This document shows positions 16,028 to 25,367 of a DNA stretch of 52,500 nt, in pieces. Position 1 is the first letter of the stretch, and the number at the start of each line of letters is the position of its first letter. A program made the position numbers and the translations under genes. The notes beneath the pieces are model-generated. The model made no database searches. It had not been told where the DNA came from and worked only from the letters and a program-made list of their open reading frames with translations. Source of the DNA: Verrucomicrobiota bacterium (GTDB lineage: Bacteria > Verrucomicrobiota > Verrucomicrobiia > Chthoniobacterales > Terrimicrobiaceae); assembly GCA_026398275.1 (NCBI GenBank), contig JAPLTF010000036.1:1-52500 (forward strand), in the 5' to 3' direction.

Positions 16028-18196
16028 TCAGGGGCGGTCGAGGCCGAGGTCGGTGCGGAGGAGTCCGTTCCGCGGCTCGAAGAAGTAGCGCACGTAGAGC
16101 CCGATCGAGCCCTCGTTGTAATCCGCCGTGACCGCGTAGCCGAGCTGTCCGCCGATCAGCCAGTTCGGCGAGATCATGTAGGCGCCCTGCGCGCCGATCA
16201 GGCCGATGACCGTGCTGGATTCCTCGGCGGCATACATCTGGCCGTCCTCATTCAGCGGGAAATACGGGCTGGAGGCCTGGCGGTTGTTTTGAACGCCGAG
16301 ACCGAGCGTTCCGGCGGCGATCCACTTCCGGCCTTCGGTGGTCAGGAACTGGCCCTGGATGAGGACCTGCGCGAGGTATTCCGGGCTGAAGTAGCCGCCG
16401 TTTCCATACGTGAAATGGTTCTGGTTGTTGTCGTAGCTTTCGTAGGAGGCGGCGAGTCCGACGGTGACGTATTCAAAATTTTTGACCTCGAATTCATAGG
16501 CGAGCGCGGCGGTGCCGGAGAGGTGGGTGTTGCTCTTGACGTTGGTTCCGTCAAGAATCCCGTAGCTTCCATTCACGTAGATCGTCCATTTCGGAGCGAT
16601 GGACCGGAAGAGCGAGACCCGGCCGCCGGCCTCGGTGACTCCTCCCCAGTTTTTTCCGGTATAGGGATCCTCCATCCCGATGTAGGAGAGAATGCTTTCC
16701 TTGACCGCCTTGGAGTAGAGTTCGGCCTGGAAATAACCTTTTTCGTCGCGGTAGATCATCCCGATATCCCCGACCGGCTTCGCGTTGAGCGGGCCGCCCG
16801 AGGGGGTGATGCCGAACGTGACATACCACGTGATCCAGTCCTGATATTCGAAGTGGACCGAGAAGTCGTAGAGGTTGCCGTAGGAAGTGACCGGCGTCTT
16901 GAGGTAGGGCGTATAGGTTTTTGGATACTGGCCTACGACGGCTCCGTTGGGGAGGTCGCCGGAGTTCAGGGTGATGCGCGAGATCTGCGCGGTCAGCATG
17001 GTTTTGTTGGAGGGATAGATGCGGCCGGAGATGACCGGGATGGCCGCCATGTTCAGCTTGCCCTCGCCTTCGGTGCCGGACTTGCTGGAGAAGATGAATC
17101 CGGCCGCCACGCTCGGGCTCGTGTAGTTTTCGAGGACGCGGTAAATCTTTTCGCCGCCGGCGCCCGCCGATGCCACGTAGAGGTTGGCCTTGAAATACCG
17201 TTTGGCTTCCGAGGTCCCATACATGCCCTTGAGCGGGCCTTTGACCGTTTCGCCGATGGTGTCGACCTTTTCGTAGTTTCCCGTTTTGGCCAGGGAGGCA
17301 TAAAGGCCCTGTGCGGCATTTTCGTTTGGCGAGGAGCGGTAGAGCTTTTCGAAGAGCTCGGAGGATTTCGCGTAATCCTTCGTGTAATAATAATCCCAGG
17401 CGAGAACCGTCTGCTCGTTGCGGCTGAGCGGGCGGGCCTGCGATGCCGTGAGCATGAGGTCGCGGCTCCGTGGATAATTTTTCGCCTCGTAGGCCTCCAC
17501 CGCGCGGCGCGATGCGATGTCGCCTTTGAGGACGCGCATCTTCGGGTAGCTGTCCCCGCGGAAGTTCACGATGGCCTCGGCGCTGCTCAGGTCGCCCTCG
17601 CGGAATTTTGAAAAGGCCAGCCCGTAGGCGGCTTCGCCTGTGCCCGGGCTCCATTCGAGAGCCTGGTTGAACCACATGCCTGCGGAGGAATATTCTCCGC
17701 GGTTAAAGTATGCCCAGGCCGCCTTTGTGGCGAGCGCGGCATCCTGCTTTTCGGTCGCCTGAGTGACCCATGCGCTGATCTGGGCCTGGCTGACCGCAGG
17801 CTGCTGCGGCTCCGAGGTGACGACTGTGGCGGGGCGAGCCGGGGTGGCTTTCCTGGCGACCGGGGTTGCCATCTGGAAGGGGGTCGGCGTCGGTTGAGCG
17901 AGCAGGGCGGCATCCGAGGGGAGCACGTCCGTCGTGGTCGGCGTGGATTGGATGGCCGGGGCCGGAATGTCCGGGGGGAGGAAAACCGGAGACCGGGGTG
18001 TCGAGGCACCAGCCGGCTTCGGCATGCCGGGGACCACTGGCGTGAAGAGGGATGGCGTCGGCGTGGGCTTGGACTCCTCGTCCGTGGGGAGTGCGATGGA
18101 CTCGGGCTGTTCCGAGGACATGATATCCTGGGACTTCAGGGGCAGAAGACCGCAGAAACCCGCAACGAAAATGGATAAGCTTCCTTTGATGCTCAC
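16028..18196 (-). CDS. bcsC: BcsC-like outer-membrane cellulose export protein (short form)
   Basis: BcsC is the periplasmic TPR scaffold plus outer-membrane beta-barrel through which cellulose leaves the cell. This 722-residue version starts at GTG 18196, preceded by GGAGG and overlapping the bcsZ stop (GTGA). It has a signal peptide (IFVAGFCGLLPL), a Pro/Thr-rich stretch to about residue 115, a few TPR-like repeats (about 130-320, e.g. YFNRGEYSSAGMWFNQALEW) and then the BCSC_C barrel (about 350-722), with many alternating aromatic strands, VTFGITPSGGP and terminal YVRYFFEP. E. coli BcsC is about 1150 residues with 19 TPRs, so the scaffold here is much shorter. The frame upstream of 18196 is antisense to bcsZ and is not included. 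Confidence 0.88.
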   Translation of the reverse strand: MSIKGSLSIFVAGFCGLLPLKSQDIMSSEQPESIALPTDEESKPTPTPSLFTPVVPGMPKPAGASTPRSPVFLPPDIPAPAIQSTPTTTDVLPSDAALLAQPTPTPFQMATPVARKATPARPATVVTSEPQQPAVSQAQISAWVTQATEKQDAALATKAAWAYFNRGEYSSAGMWFNQALEWSPGTGEAAYGLAFSKFREGDLSSAEAIVNFRGDSYPKMRVLKGDIASRRAVEAYEAKNYPRSRDLMLTASQARPLSRNEQTVLAWDYYYTKDYAKSSELFEKLYRSSPNENAAQGLYASLAKTGNYEKVDTIGETVKGPLKGMYGTSEAKRYFKANLYVASAGAGGEKIYRVLENYTSPSVAAGFIFSSKSGTEGEGKLNMAAIPVISGRIYPSNKTMLTAQISRITLNSGDLPNGAVVGQYPKTYTPYLKTPVTSYGNLYDFSVHFEYQDWITWYVTFGITPSGGPLNAKPVGDIGMIYRDEKGYFQAELYSKAVKESILSYIGMEDPYTGKNWGGVTEAGGRVSLFRSIAPKWTIYVNGSYGILDGTNVKSNTHLSGTAALAYEFEVKNFEYVTVGLAASYESYDNNQNHFTYGNGGYFSPEYLAQVLIQGQFLTTEGRKWIAAGTLGLGVQNNRQASSPYFPLNEDGQMYAAEESSTVIGLIGAQGAYMISPNWLIGGQLGYAVTADYNEGSIGLYVRYFFEPRNGLLRTDLGLDRP

Positions 18197-19272
18197 CGCT
18201 TTCCTCCCATGGATTCCCTCACTGCCAGCTTTGTCAGCAGTTTGAGGCTCGCGGAAAAATATGATTCGTCGGGCATCACGGGAGGAATATCCCGGACAGT
18301 TAAGCGGTTTCCGGATTCGCAGGCTAGGACAAAACGTGCAATTGCTTGCATGCCCGGGAGGGAGGGATCGGTGCCAAAAGTGTTCGTCTCCAGATTCACG
18401 GTGGAGGGGATCCTGGACAATTCCGGAAATGGTTTCCAGAAATTTGCGCAGGGCTGGAGGAGCGGGGATTTCGGATTTTCCCAGGCCAGGTGCAACGGGA
18501 CGCGGATGGCATTGTATCCGAAGTCCGGGGGGAACTTTGTCTTCAGGCTGAAGGTCTCTCCGTCCAGCACCCAGTCCGGAGTCAGCAGCCACTTGCCGAA
18601 GCGGGCCTCGCCGAGCATTTTGAGCCCGTTTAGCGAGAGCGCATCCCACCCGCTGCCCGGAAACGCTTTTGAGAAGGCCGCGAAGGCGGGAAGGATATAG
18701 TAGGAGGGATTGAGGAGAATGCCTTTGTCGTCGACGAAGCCTTCGACTCCCGGCAGAAGAACCGGTCCCTGTCCGGTGTCCCTGACGCATGTCCGCCGCA
18801 GGTCCACGAGGATCTCTGCGGCGGCCTGCTGGTAGGCGTAGACTCCCCAGCGCTTCGCCGCGCGGACCAGCGCCCAGGCCACCAGGATCTCCGCGTCGCT
18901 GGCATTGTTGGCATCCGCAACGCTCCCTCCGCCGTCCGGCCCCGGCTGCCAGAGCCAGGAAAGCAATTTGTCCTCCTTGCGGGTCTGGAGGTTTTCTTTG
19001 GTCCACTTCCAGATTTTGTCGAATGTGGATCTGTCCCCGTAGGCCTCGGCCAGGAGCATGCCGTATCCCTGCCCCTCGCTGTGGGTGATGCCGCCGTTCC
19101 CGTTGTCGATTACCCGGCCCTCGGGCGAGACAAACTGCCTTTTGAAGAGCGCCCAGTCATGCCGGGGCAGACGCCAGGGATCGGACATCACAAACAGCCA
19201 GTAACAAAGGCCGAGAAGAGCCAGAGCCGCCAAGGCGATTCCCGCAAGTTGCCGGCCGCGTTTTTTTCCCAT
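18193..19272 (-). CDS. bcsZ: Periplasmic endoglucanase, GH8
   Basis: This family 8 glycoside hydrolase trims beta-1,4-glucan during cellulose export. The 359 residues start with a membrane anchor or uncleaved signal (LAGIALAALALLGLCYWLFV). The catalytic acid is Glu66 in ITHSEGQGYGM, and the second conserved acidic segment is GSVADANNASDAEI (Asp120, Asp126). Other GH8 features are GYNAIRVPLHLAW and the WLLTPDWVL strand. Its ATG directly abuts the bcsB stop (0 bp), and its TGA overlaps the bcsC GTG, matching the bcsB-bcsZ-bcsC order of classical operons. Confidence 0.93.
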   Translation of the reverse strand: MGKKRGRQLAGIALAALALLGLCYWLFVMSDPWRLPRHDWALFKRQFVSPEGRVIDNGNGGITHSEGQGYGMLLAEAYGDRSTFDKIWKWTKENLQTRKEDKLLSWLWQPGPDGGGSVADANNASDAEILVAWALVRAAKRWGVYAYQQAAAEILVDLRRTCVRDTGQGPVLLPGVEGFVDDKGILLNPSYYILPAFAAFSKAFPGSGWDALSLNGLKMLGEARFGKWLLTPDWVLDGETFSLKTKFPPDFGYNAIRVPLHLAWENPKSPLLQPCANFWKPFPELSRIPSTVNLETNTFGTDPSLPGMQAIARFVLACESGNRLTVRDIPPVMPDESYFSASLKLLTKLAVRESMGGKR

Positions 19273-21636
19273 CTACTCCGGATGTTCACGCTTCCGCAGG
19301 GCCGCGCGGGCGCCGAGGGCGAGCAGGACGATCAGCACGATGACAAGCACCGCAAAGAACCACGGTTGCTGGTCGAAACGGCTCGAGACCCTCGTGACCA
19401 GGTTGGTGGCCTTGTAGATGAAGTCATTTCCGACCTTCGCGACGGCGAGCGAGTTCGGCCGCGTGCTCCAGACCGCGAGATCTCCGGCAAGCGAGTCCCA
19501 GAATTCCCGCTCCTGGAGCATGTTGACCCCGGCGAGAAGGTTGTCCGCATCCCAGGCCGTGACGACCGTGACCGGGTAGCCGGTGTGGAACGGGGACTCG
19601 AATTGCGCGGCGACGATGTCGTCGATCAGGTCGGCCGTCATGTTCAGGTTTGCAGTCGAGGGCGGCTCGGGCTCGTTCTTGTCGCCGGACTCGCCTTTCA
19701 CTTTTTGAACGAATTCCTCGATCGGGGAGGTGGCATATTTTTCCGGCTTCGGGCTGGTGCTCACGATGTAGCGCATCTTGCCGACCTGGAGCGGCGAGAC
19801 CGGGGCCTTGGCCAGGATTTCCGGCGGGATCTCATCGCGCGGCCCGACCACCAGAAGGCTCTTCCTGCTGTGCGGGAGCTTTGACGAAATTTCCGTATTC
19901 GAGAGGAGCGCGCCGGAGATCTGGGCCATCTTTCCCATGAGTGTCCATGCGGCGCTGGCGGTTTCGGGAGCGCGGCCTCCGACGAACACCGCGGTCTCGA
20001 TCCCGTCCGGCGGGGACGAGTAGGGGAAGGCCGTCTGGGAAAAGAGTCCGAGGTTCGGCAGGCGGGCCTTTCTCAGCGCCTTCGGAAACACGAAATCCGA
20101 ATCATCAAAGAGCGTGAACTGGAGGTTCTCATCCTGCAGGATTTCGCACTGGTTCGAGACGAGCGGCACCATTTTCGGGGTCAGCAGGAGCTCGTTGAGC
20201 CCCGGTTGGAACGCCTGCATCGGCAGGTAGAGCCGGTGGTCGGAGTGCATCGAGCCCTCCACATCCTTCAGCCGGATGGCGGTCTGAAATTGATTATTGA
20301 TGAAAACGTTGAAGACGGAATCCTTCCGGAACCCGGCGCCGTAAACAAAGTGCAGGCGCAGCTCGGCGTTGCTCTGATCCTCGCGCGAGACGTCGCCGGG
20401 CATGTAGAGCTTCAGGGTGTAGGTGCCGGTGTTCCAGCCCTTGATCGTGGTGGTTTTGAATCCGAGCTGGCGGAAGCTGTAGAGCCCGGGCAGGCGGAGC
20501 GGCGCGTTGCGCACGTAGGCGTTCTCCGGCATCGTCATCTGGTCCACGATGGCGTATTTCGAGTCCGGCAGCGGGAAGTTGACCATGCCGAGAGCCAGCG
20601 CGGTCTGCTTGACCTCCTGGGCGCTCCGGCCGCTGACGATGATCATGCAGTGGGTCGCGTCCCCGGGGAGCGTCTTGATGGCCAGAAAACTTCCGTTGAT
20701 CGTTCCCACCTCGGTGGCCGTGAGGAAGGGGGAAAGCTCGTTCATGGTCCCGATGACGATGTTGTCCATGCCGGGGCGGAGCGCCGTGGCGGTGGAAACC
20801 CTGAACGGCTGGTTGTTAACCGCGAGGGCGATGCCCTGCGTCACGATGGCTCCCAGGGAGAGATGCTCATCGGTCATCGATCCCGAGGAGGGCATGCAGA
20901 CGTTGAACTGGTAGGGAATCCAGAGCTTTTCATCCACCCACCAGCGGAGGAACGAAAGGCGCTCGGTCACGGGCTTCCACTCGCCCGTGGTGGTGAGGTA
21001 GGACTGGTCGGGATTGATTTCGGTGTAGAGCTCGGGAGCAGCGGGGTCCTCGCACTTGTAGGTGTAGTGCTGCGCCACGATGAACTGCAGGCGGTTGAAA
21101 CCGGTCTGCACCAGATTCACGGGGATCTCGATGTCGACGTCGTTGAACGGCTTTGTCCGGTCGAGGTAGAACTGGGCGACGATCACGTCGTTCATCACCA
21201 CCCGCAGCACCGAGCGCTCGCTCAGCAGGGCGATCGAGTTGGTGAACTTGAGGCGCATGCCGTAGCTCTTGGCCTGGAAGCGCGCGCTCTGCGGAACGAA
21301 CACCGTGTAGATGCTGCTCGCGTTGCGGAGCATCATCGGGGAGTCCAGCGGGATCAGTCTCCGCAGGGGGAGGCGAAACGATTGGATCCTGTCCTTGGGG
21401 TTGGGAGCATCCGCCTGAGCGCCCAGCGGCGTGATGGCGGTGACCGGTGAGGCCGGAGCCATCGGCACGGCCAGGCCGGTCGGAACAGAAGGCGCAGCGG
21501 GGGGGATCACCGGCACGCGGGCCTGCTGTGCGGATAACGGGAGCAGGGTGGCCAGCAGCAGCGCCAGGACGGCGTGAGCTGCGAGCAGCCGGAGGCTTCG
21601 GGTGGGATTTGTTGTCATGTTCATGGTGTGTTTCAA
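19273..21636 (-). CDS. bcsB: Cellulose synthase regulatory subunit BcsB
   Basis: BcsB is the periplasmic partner of BcsA, anchored by one C-terminal helix and required for synthesis and translocation. The 787 residues have a signal peptide (LLAAHAVLALLLATLLPLSA), a large periplasmic region with alternating carbohydrate-binding-like and flavodoxin-like domains (motifs RLPLRRLIPLDSPMMLR, YTYKCEDPAAPELYT, SSGSMTDEHLSLGA) and a final membrane helix (WFFAVLVIVLIVLLALGARA, about 757-776). Length and order are typical. It overlaps bcsA by 4 bp (21633-21636), as expected for a fixed stoichiometry with BcsA. Confidence 0.95.
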   Translation of the reverse strand: MKHTMNMTTNPTRSLRLLAAHAVLALLLATLLPLSAQQARVPVIPPAAPSVPTGLAVPMAPASPVTAITPLGAQADAPNPKDRIQSFRLPLRRLIPLDSPMMLRNASSIYTVFVPQSARFQAKSYGMRLKFTNSIALLSERSVLRVVMNDVIVAQFYLDRTKPFNDVDIEIPVNLVQTGFNRLQFIVAQHYTYKCEDPAAPELYTEINPDQSYLTTTGEWKPVTERLSFLRWWVDEKLWIPYQFNVCMPSSGSMTDEHLSLGAIVTQGIALAVNNQPFRVSTATALRPGMDNIVIGTMNELSPFLTATEVGTINGSFLAIKTLPGDATHCMIIVSGRSAQEVKQTALALGMVNFPLPDSKYAIVDQMTMPENAYVRNAPLRLPGLYSFRQLGFKTTTIKGWNTGTYTLKLYMPGDVSREDQSNAELRLHFVYGAGFRKDSVFNVFINNQFQTAIRLKDVEGSMHSDHRLYLPMQAFQPGLNELLLTPKMVPLVSNQCEILQDENLQFTLFDDSDFVFPKALRKARLPNLGLFSQTAFPYSSPPDGIETAVFVGGRAPETASAAWTLMGKMAQISGALLSNTEISSKLPHSRKSLLVVGPRDEIPPEILAKAPVSPLQVGKMRYIVSTSPKPEKYATSPIEEFVQKVKGESGDKNEPEPPSTANLNMTADLIDDIVAAQFESPFHTGYPVTVVTAWDADNLLAGVNMLQEREFWDSLAGDLAVWSTRPNSLAVAKVGNDFIYKATNLVTRVSSRFDQQPWFFAVLVIVLIVLLALGARAALRKREHPE

Positions 21637-23864
21637 ACGGATTGCGGCGAGGTTTTAAAGGATTTTCCGGCGCGCCTGGTGTTGGCGACAAGCATGACGT
21701 GGCCGAAATGCTGCAGGGAAAACCGCACGCCCAGTGCCAGGAGGAAGATCGCGCTGCGCACGACCCCGATCCTCCGCTCGCGCGTGGTTTGGAAATCCAC
21801 CCAGCGCTGGCTGCTGCCGTTGACCAGGAAAACCTTGAGCCTCATCTCCTCGAGCGACGTGTGCTCAAATTGTCCTCCCACAAAAAGCGCCCCGGGCTCG
21901 CGCCTGGCATTCCGGATCACGATGTGGATCGGCGTGTCCGCGAACTTGGGATTGTCCGGAATCGTCATCTCCAGCGCCGAGCCCTCCACAAACAGCGACT
22001 CAAACGCCGGATCCAGCACGAGCCCGCAGCCCTGGATTGAGAAATCGCGGATCTCCGCGGTGTAAAACTTTTTTCCCAGCTTGATGCGCGCGGTCATCGC
22101 GACCGGCATGCGCGGGGTCGCCCGCCTTTGCCGCCGCTCGAACAGCGTTCCCATGGCCGCGAGCAGGATGAACACGTTGAATGTCGCCCAGAGCATCGTG
22201 ATGCCGGTCGGGAAGCTCTCGGCCGGCGTGACCACAAGCCGCGCCACGCCGAAGATCAGGGCGATGGTGTTGAAGATCAGAAAAAAGTAAAACGGCCTGG
22301 CCAGCGGGCTGATATAATCCTCCCCGAGCGTCTCGCCCTTGGCGGTCACCTTGAATGTGGGGGCGCGGGGATTGAGGAAGACCTTCAGGATCGCGGGCAG
22401 CGTGTAGACCGACTGGATCAGCTCGTAGAGCTCGGACACGAACGACCAGCGCACCTTGCCGAACAGGAAATCGGAAACCATGAAGACGGCGAGAAGGTGC
22501 GGCGCGGCAAAGGCGGCGAAGTCGATGAAGTTGGCGTCGTAGATTTTCAGGCCGAAAATCAGGAAGCAGAGCGGCGCGAGCATGAACACGACCCTCGCGT
22601 AGGCGAAGAACCAGAAAAAGCAGCTGCTGAAGTAGCAGAGCCGCTGCGGCAGCGTCAGGCCGGGGATCAGGAGCGGGTTCTTGAGCAGGAAGATCTGCAC
22701 CATCCCCTGCGCCCACCGGATCCGCTGCCCGATGAAGCTGGTGAGGGTTTCCGGCGAGAGGCCGGCGATCATGGGGATGCCGATGTAGGCGCTGTTGTAG
22801 CCGCGCGCATGGAGCGCCAGGGCGGTCTCGGCGTCCTCCGTGATCGTGTCCCCCGAGATGCCGCCGGTTTCCATGAGGCACTTTCTGCGCAGCACCGCCG
22901 CCGACCCGCAGAAGAACGCGGAATTCCAGTAGTCCAGGCCCTTCTGGATGACCTTGTAGAACATCTCGTTTTCGCCCGGCATCGTGGAAAATGTCTGAAG
23001 GTTTTTTTCGATCGGGTCCGGGTTGACGAAGAAGTGCGGGGTCTGGACGAGGAAGAGCTTGGGGTCGTGCCGGAACCACCCCACCGTATTCTGCAGGAAG
23101 TCGCTGGTCGGCGCATGGTCGGCATCGAAGACCACGACGAGCTCGCCGCTGCTGAACTGCAGGCCGTTGTTGATGTTGCCGGCCTTGGATCCGATGTTCT
23201 TGTCGCGGGTGATGTATTGGGCGCCCCAGCGGCTGCAGAGCGCCTGCAGCTCCAGCCGCCGGTGCTTTGCGGCGGCGGCGAGTTCGGGATCCTCGGACCT
23301 GCAGCGCTGGTCGGTGCCGCCGTCGTCCAGGAGGTAGACCTTGAGCTTGCTTTTGGGATACTCCATGTCGAGGGCCGAGAGCAGGGTGACCTCGAGCAGG
23401 TCCGGCTCCTCGTTGTAGGTGGGGATCATCACGTCCACCGTGGGGAGCAGATCCTCGTCTTTGGGGAGCGGGAGCGGCTTTCGCTCCAGCGGATCCACAT
23501 TCACAAAGATGCTCAGCAGATAGACGATGAACCCGTAGAGCTCCGCGAAATACAGCAGCATCGCGAAGAGAAAGCTGACCGGATCGTGGTAGGTCAGCGT
23601 GGTGAACGTCCGCCAGTAGAAGTAGTCGACCGAGAGGAACGCCGCCAGGATCAGGAACACCACGCGCACGGTCTCCTGCTCGTTGAAATAGCGCAGGATC
23701 AGGAACGCCATCATCGCGACGACGGCGACCGAGATCTGGGTCCGCGTCGTGATGCTGGACGCGGCGGACACCATCACCAGAAGGAAAACCGCCGACAGCC
23801 CCACGGGCAGCCATCCGCGCAGCTGGCTGCCTGCCGGGAGGTGGAATGTTTTCGGAAATGTCAT
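21633..23864 (-). CDS. bcsA: Cellulose synthase catalytic subunit BcsA with PilZ domain
   Basis: This inner-membrane GT2 enzyme polymerises UDP-glucose into beta-1,4-glucan and threads it through its own channel. The 743 residues show N-terminal membrane helices (about 17-121), the GT domain with DDG (180-182), DAD (247-249), TED (342-344) and QRIRW (380-384), further membrane helices (about 395-560) and a C-terminal PilZ domain. The PilZ region carries the arginine-rich c-di-GMP motif (ERRQRRATPR) and DFSIQGCG, so activation by c-di-GMP is expected. It lies between a small tail-anchored protein gene and bcsB. The bcsA start is 62 bp after that gene, the only real gap in the operon. Confidence 0.97.
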   Translation of the reverse strand: MTFPKTFHLPAGSQLRGWLPVGLSAVFLLVMVSAASSITTRTQISVAVVAMMAFLILRYFNEQETVRVVFLILAAFLSVDYFYWRTFTTLTYHDPVSFLFAMLLYFAELYGFIVYLLSIFVNVDPLERKPLPLPKDEDLLPTVDVMIPTYNEEPDLLEVTLLSALDMEYPKSKLKVYLLDDGGTDQRCRSEDPELAAAAKHRRLELQALCSRWGAQYITRDKNIGSKAGNINNGLQFSSGELVVVFDADHAPTSDFLQNTVGWFRHDPKLFLVQTPHFFVNPDPIEKNLQTFSTMPGENEMFYKVIQKGLDYWNSAFFCGSAAVLRRKCLMETGGISGDTITEDAETALALHARGYNSAYIGIPMIAGLSPETLTSFIGQRIRWAQGMVQIFLLKNPLLIPGLTLPQRLCYFSSCFFWFFAYARVVFMLAPLCFLIFGLKIYDANFIDFAAFAAPHLLAVFMVSDFLFGKVRWSFVSELYELIQSVYTLPAILKVFLNPRAPTFKVTAKGETLGEDYISPLARPFYFFLIFNTIALIFGVARLVVTPAESFPTGITMLWATFNVFILLAAMGTLFERRQRRATPRMPVAMTARIKLGKKFYTAEIRDFSIQGCGLVLDPAFESLFVEGSALEMTIPDNPKFADTPIHIVIRNARREPGALFVGGQFEHTSLEEMRLKVFLVNGSSQRWVDFQTTRERRIGVVRSAIFLLALGVRFSLQHFGHVMLVANTRRAGKSFKTSPQSV

Positions 23865-23925
23865 GGCGGAGAGAATCGTTCCGCGCCCGTGATGGAGCGT
23901 TCCAGAGGCTTCTGGAAGGGCCTCT

Positions 23926-24630
23926 TCACCGCAAAATGTTTGCCAGGACGTAGCCGATGACGGCGGCCATGAGGATGAGCATCATCACCGCCCCGCGCGT
24001 GATCGGCTTGATCTCCGCGCTGGCTTTTTCCAGCTTCACAATCAGCGCCTCGGATTCCTTTTTCACGACATCGAGCTTCTTGGTGCAGTAGTCGATGTTC
24101 TCGTGGTAGGCCTCGATTTTTTTCAGCGTCTCCTCGACGTCGGTGACCTCGAGCTTTTTCTGGAGCTCCTGAAATTGGAGTGTGATCCGGTCGAGCGAGG
24201 GGAGAAGCGAAATCCGGATCGCATCCGAGAGGACCTCCGCGCTGATCGGTGGGGCGGTCGCGGCCGGGGTTTCCTGGAGCTTGGCCAGCACCTTTTCCAA
24301 CTCGGGCTGAATGGACTGCCGGATGGAATTTGCCAGGGCTTCCGCGTTGACGGGAGCCGCCGGTCCTCCGCTCCTGGGGATCTCCTGCACCTGCGCGACC
24401 AGGCGGTCGATCGAGGGCTGGAGCGTCGAGCGCACGGCATCCGAAAGCGCCTCGGGGCTGATGAGCGGCTGGGCCGGACGCCCGTCCGCGGCGGGGGCAT
24501 GGACGACCACCGGCTGGCGGTAGTAGATGTCCAGCAGGTCAATCAGCGCGAGCGCGGGATCGTTGTCTTGGATGTTGTGGCGTCGCTGCCACTCGAGGAC
24601 TCTGGCGCGGATCTCGGGATTGTCGTTCAT
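23926..24630 (-). CDS. Tail-anchored coiled-coil protein with three internal repeats, cellulose operon
   Basis: This 234-residue protein is not a family I recognise. From ATG 24630, residues 1-45 form a small helical N-terminus, followed by three near-repeats of about 30 residues with ~36-residue spacing (57-85, 94-122, 128-156). Each fits the pattern I-x-x-E-x-L-x-(D/N)-(A/S)-(V/I)-R-x-(S/T)-(L/I)-x-P-x-(I/L)-(D/E)-(R/K). A coiled coil (about 156-208) and one C-terminal membrane helix (213-233) complete it. It should sit on the cytoplasmic face of the inner membrane. Its start overlaps the stop of the second ParA-like gene (ATGA) and it precedes bcsA, so a link between those ATPases and the synthase is inferred. 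Confidence 0.75.
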   Translation of the reverse strand: MNDNPEIRARVLEWQRRHNIQDNDPALALIDLLDIYYRQPVVVHAPAADGRPAQPLISPEALSDAVRSTLQPSIDRLVAQVQEIPRSGGPAAPVNAEALANSIRQSIQPELEKVLAKLQETPAATAPPISAEVLSDAIRISLLPSLDRITLQFQELQKKLEVTDVEETLKKIEAYHENIDYCTKKLDVVKKESEALIVKLEKASAEIKPITRGAVMMLILMAAVIGYVLANILR

Positions 24631-25367
24631 GGAAGCAGGATGGATTGGACGTCGAACAGTTGGTTGTTCAGCTCCCGTGTATATTCCACCAGACGCTGGC
24701 GGTCGAGAAGGTTCAGCGTGTTGGAAGCGAGCGCCTGGGGGATCGTCCAGGAGTTGAGCTGCAGGATGGTTGTGAGATGTTCGGAGAGTTTCCGCAGGTC
24801 GATTTCTTTGGCCCCGATGCGGAGCAGGTCCTCCCTGGCCCGGCTGTTCTGGTAGATCCTCAGCGACTGGCTCTGCTTGTAATTTTTCACGACCAGCCAC
24901 TCGGCCTGGTTGCCGACCCGCCTCGCGACCTCGCCCGCCTGGAAGACCGTGTCCTTGTCCTCCTCGATGATCAGAACGAGGGTCACCGACAGCCCGAGGC
25001 TGTCCTTCACCTTCAGCAGGTCCGTCTCCTCCATCCAGTCCATGAAGATCCGCTGCTGGGCGCCGACGCCGTCCACCAGGACCACGTCGGTGGAATCGAG
25101 CGCCTCCACGATGAGGTCGAGGTTTTCGCTGTGGCCGATGTTCAGGAACTGGGCCTCGGGATAAAACCTGGTCAGCGTGCTGTTGTTGAAATCCGGATCA
25201 AACGCGATGAACGACCGGTGCGCCTCGCGCAGCCACTCGATCAGGCGCACGCAAAAAAACGATTTTCCGACCCCGCCCTTGTCGATCGCCGTGAGGATCA
25301 GCCGCTTGTTCTGCAAGGCCTGAGCCTGCGGGGCATGGGGTGAGGGGTGGGTGGTGAACGACGTCAT
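24627..25367 (-). CDS. ParA/MinD-type P-loop ATPase 2 of the cellulose operon (BcsQ-like)
   Basis: This 246-residue cytoplasmic protein carries the deviant Walker A IDKGGVGKSFF (Lys30 is the signature lysine), a switch I region FDPDFNNSTLTRF and a switch II VVLVDGVGAQ. The first line of its family resembles TraL-like and BcsQ-like SIMIBI ATPases. Unlike BcsQ of E. coli it keeps Ser rather than Thr after GK. It is paralogous to the gene just upstream, sharing DKDTVFQAGE and the R(Q/E)(E/D)LLR(I/L)GA(G/K)EI segment. It overlaps both neighbours by 4 bp. BcsQ-type ATPases localise or assemble the Bcs machinery at the pole in enterobacteria, and a similar role is inferred here. Confidence 0.8.
   Translation of the reverse strand: MTSFTTHPSPHAPQAQALQNKRLILTAIDKGGVGKSFFCVRLIEWLREAHRSFIAFDPDFNNSTLTRFYPEAQFLNIGHSENLDLIVEALDSTDVVLVDGVGAQQRIFMDWMEETDLLKVKDSLGLSVTLVLIIEEDKDTVFQAGEVARRVGNQAEWLVVKNYKQSQSLRIYQNSRAREDLLRIGAKEIDLRKLSEHLTTILQLNSWTIPQALASNTLNLLDRQRLVEYTRELNNQLFDVQSILLP

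Noticed and set aside
18197-19006. Extension of the bcsC frame into bcsZ
   Set aside because: The GTG at 18196 has GGAGG and a signal peptide; upstream residues are out-of-frame bcsZ sequence.
22128-23960. 610-codon + frame opposite bcsA
   Set aside because: bcsA has all GT2 and PilZ motifs; the opposite frame is highly charged with no domain.
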